From the NCBI GenBank assembly GCA_015663065.1, contig DQSX01000088.1:1-5543 (forward strand): a stretch of 5,543 nt of DNA, given 5' to 3'. The DNA is from Sulfurovum sp. Lineage in GTDB: Bacteria; Campylobacterota; Campylobacteria; Campylobacterales; Sulfurovaceae. The notes under the pieces are model-generated. The model was not told where the DNA came from. It did no database searches and saw only the letters and a program-made list of their open reading frames with translations. This document shows positions 4,905 to 5,543 of this stretch, in pieces (within the stretch, counting starts at the first letter, position 1; each line of letters begins with the position of its first letter). The position numbers were made by a program, and so were the translations under genes.

Positions 4905-5308
4905 TATGATCCTAAAATATCGCTAAGCATCAGACCATCGAGAAAATTGTCAATACGTGACTGGAAATTCATAAGGAATGGTGAAATAGAGCAGGTACCT
5001 ATGGTGCCGTTAGGACAAGACTCTGAGTAAGAGCTACAGTCAAATACAGCAGGCGATTTACCTTCTGCTGCAAAGATAATACTGTTAATAGAGATCTCGG
5101 AGATCTCTCTGGCCAAAATGAAGCCGCCATGGGCACCTTTACGTGACTCTAAAATACCCTGTTTGGCAAGACTTTGCAGTATCTTTGCCAGAAAACTTTT
5201 AGGAATACACAACTCATTCGCAAGCTGTTCTGCACCTATAGGGCTGTCTGATCTGCGAATACTGTCTAAAGAGAGAAGCGCATATTCGCTGGCACGGGTT
5301 AATAACAT
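4904..5308 (-). CDS. Rrf2 family transcriptional regulator, probable Fe-S sensor
   Basis: A 134-residue repressor-type protein of the Rrf2 family (IscR, NsrR, RirA and CymR relatives). The winged helix begins at once (LTRASEYALLSL, residues 3-14), with the recognition part IPKSFLAKILQSLAKQGIL (35-53) and the wing SRKGAHGGFILAR (55-67). Three cysteines, C91, C98 and C106, occupy the loop that carries the cluster ligands in IscR (C92, C98, C104); spacing here is C-x6-C-x7-C. A 2Fe-2S or 4Fe-4S cluster is therefore likely, so the protein probably senses iron-sulfur status, oxygen or nitric oxide. C34, just before the recognition helix, is outside this set. The start at 5308 has GAAGG (5316-5320) upstream. 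It leads an operon with the DHH phosphoesterase and has a clear dyad over its promoter, suggesting autoregulation. Spacing does not allow me to pick IscR over NsrR, and no isc genes are adjacent. Confidence 0.92.
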   Translation of the reverse strand: MLLTRASEYALLSLDSIRRSDSPIGAEQLANELCIPKSFLAKILQSLAKQGILESRKGAHGGFILAREISEISINSIIFAAEGKSPAVFDCSSYSESCPNGTIGTCSISPFLMNFQSRIDNFLDGLMLSDILGS

Positions 5309-5325
5309 AAGTATACCTTCGTTTT

Positions 5326-5349
5326 AATTAGGAGTATTTTACTCTAATT
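5326..5349. promoter_or_regulatory. Probable Rrf2-type operator over the regulator promoter
   Basis: AATTA (5326-5330), an extra G (5331) and GAGTA (5332-5336) are mirrored by TACTC (5340-5344) and TAATT (5345-5349) around a TTT centre. Every base pairs except the extra G. Rrf2 proteins usually bind AT-rich dyads of about 20-27 bases, which fits in size. The site overlaps the likely start region of the Rrf2-DHH operon and lies 18 bases from the start codon. It could also influence rpsO, more than 100 bases away, but that is less likely. Confidence 0.65.
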
Positions 5350-5353
5350 TATA
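5348..5353 (-). promoter_or_regulatory. Candidate -10 box of the Rrf2-DHH operon
   Basis: TATAAA on the minus strand (5348-5353) would start transcription near 5341, inside the dyad. An alternative, TAAAAT (5336-5341), lies wholly within the dyad and would start near 5329. In both cases a protein on the dyad would block the promoter. Confidence 0.4.
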
Positions 5354-5406
5354 TTAAATGCCCCTAATGATCATAGCAGAGAGTATAAGTCCCAAGTTAA
5401 GGTTAT

Positions 5407-5417
5407 TATGATATTAT
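5407..5417 (+). promoter_or_regulatory. Candidate -10 region of rpsO
   Basis: TATGAT (5407-5412) and TATTAT (5412-5417) overlap, and either would start transcription near 5419-5424. That leaves a leader of about 40 bases containing a small CTCA-TTT-TGAG hairpin (5424-5434). S15 represses its own mRNA in E. coli through leader structure, but this short hairpin is not enough to claim the same here. The box TATAAG at 5384-5389 is a further option. No gene is seen between 5309 and 5460. Confidence 0.4.
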
Positions 5418-5460
5418 TCCGAACTCATTTTGAGAATACAATACCAATCAGGAGGTCATT

Positions 5461-5543
5461 ATGGCTTTAGATCAGGCGAAAAAAGCAGAGATTATTGCTA
5501 AATACGCAAGAGGCGAAAACGATACAGGTTCAACAGAAGTACA
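5461..5543 (+). CDS. rpsO: 30S ribosomal protein S15, N-terminal part (3' end outside window)
   Basis: The ATG at 5461 opens a frame running off the window after 27 full codons: MALDQAKKAEIIAKYARGEN followed by DTGSTEV. The stretch with D-T-G-S-T-E-V is the family signature at the start of helix 2 of S15, the primary 16S rRNA-binding protein that starts assembly of the 30S platform. The opening A-L-D-x-x-K-K-x-E-I-I is also typical. The ribosome site AGGAGG (5450-5455) is the strongest in the window, as expected for a highly translated gene. It is divergent from the Rrf2 operon. Confidence 0.95.
   Translation, partial: MALDQAKKAEIIAKYARGENDTGSTEV

Overview
The window reads as chromosomal core sequence from a campylobacterotal (epsilonproteobacterial) genome, most like the Sulfurovum/Sulfurimonas group. 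The reasons are the free-standing end of an ATP synthase c-subunit gene, a strongly diverged RecR, AT-rich promoters with TATAAT boxes and no clear -35, and a DUF5718-like protein, a family I associate with this phylum. The assignment to a group is inference from gene content and protein character, not from a search. No insertion sequence, CRISPR array, phage gene or other sign of recent transfer was seen. Genes are tightly packed and no gene-free stretch exceeds 300 bases.

Layout, left to right. Bases 1-120 are the 3' end of atpE (+), closed by an intrinsic terminator. A tRNA-Leu(GAG) gene follows at 218-302 (+). Then come the HU gene (476-757, +), with its own promoter and a UUCG-capped hairpin behind it, and a DUF5718-like gene (958-1755, +) with a dyad just upstream of its promoter. 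That gene converges on dnaJ (1786-2916, -), and a two-way terminator lies between them. A short divergent promoter region (2917-3001) separates dnaJ from a two-gene unit on the + strand: a Dabb-domain protein (3002-3295) and recR (3295-3864), joined by a TAATG overlap. recR runs tail-to-tail, with a 4-base overlap, into a DHH/DHHA1 phosphoesterase (3861-4904, -). The phosphoesterase is the second gene of an operon led by an Rrf2-family Fe-S-type regulator (4904-5308, -), again joined by TAATG. Upstream of the regulator is a clear dyad, probably its own operator. The window ends in the start of rpsO (5461 onward, +).

Most genes are housekeeping: energy (AtpE), translation (tRNA-Leu, S15), nucleoid structure (HU), protein folding (DnaJ) and recombinational repair (RecR). 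The less ordinary parts are three. The DUF5718-like protein carries what looks like the metal-binding signature of fumarylacetoacetate hydrolase (FAH) fold enzymes. An Rrf2 regulator with three cysteines is translationally tied to a putative nanoRNase/phosphoesterase. RecR lacks the usual Toprim glutamate. I did not find an obviously new multi-gene system.
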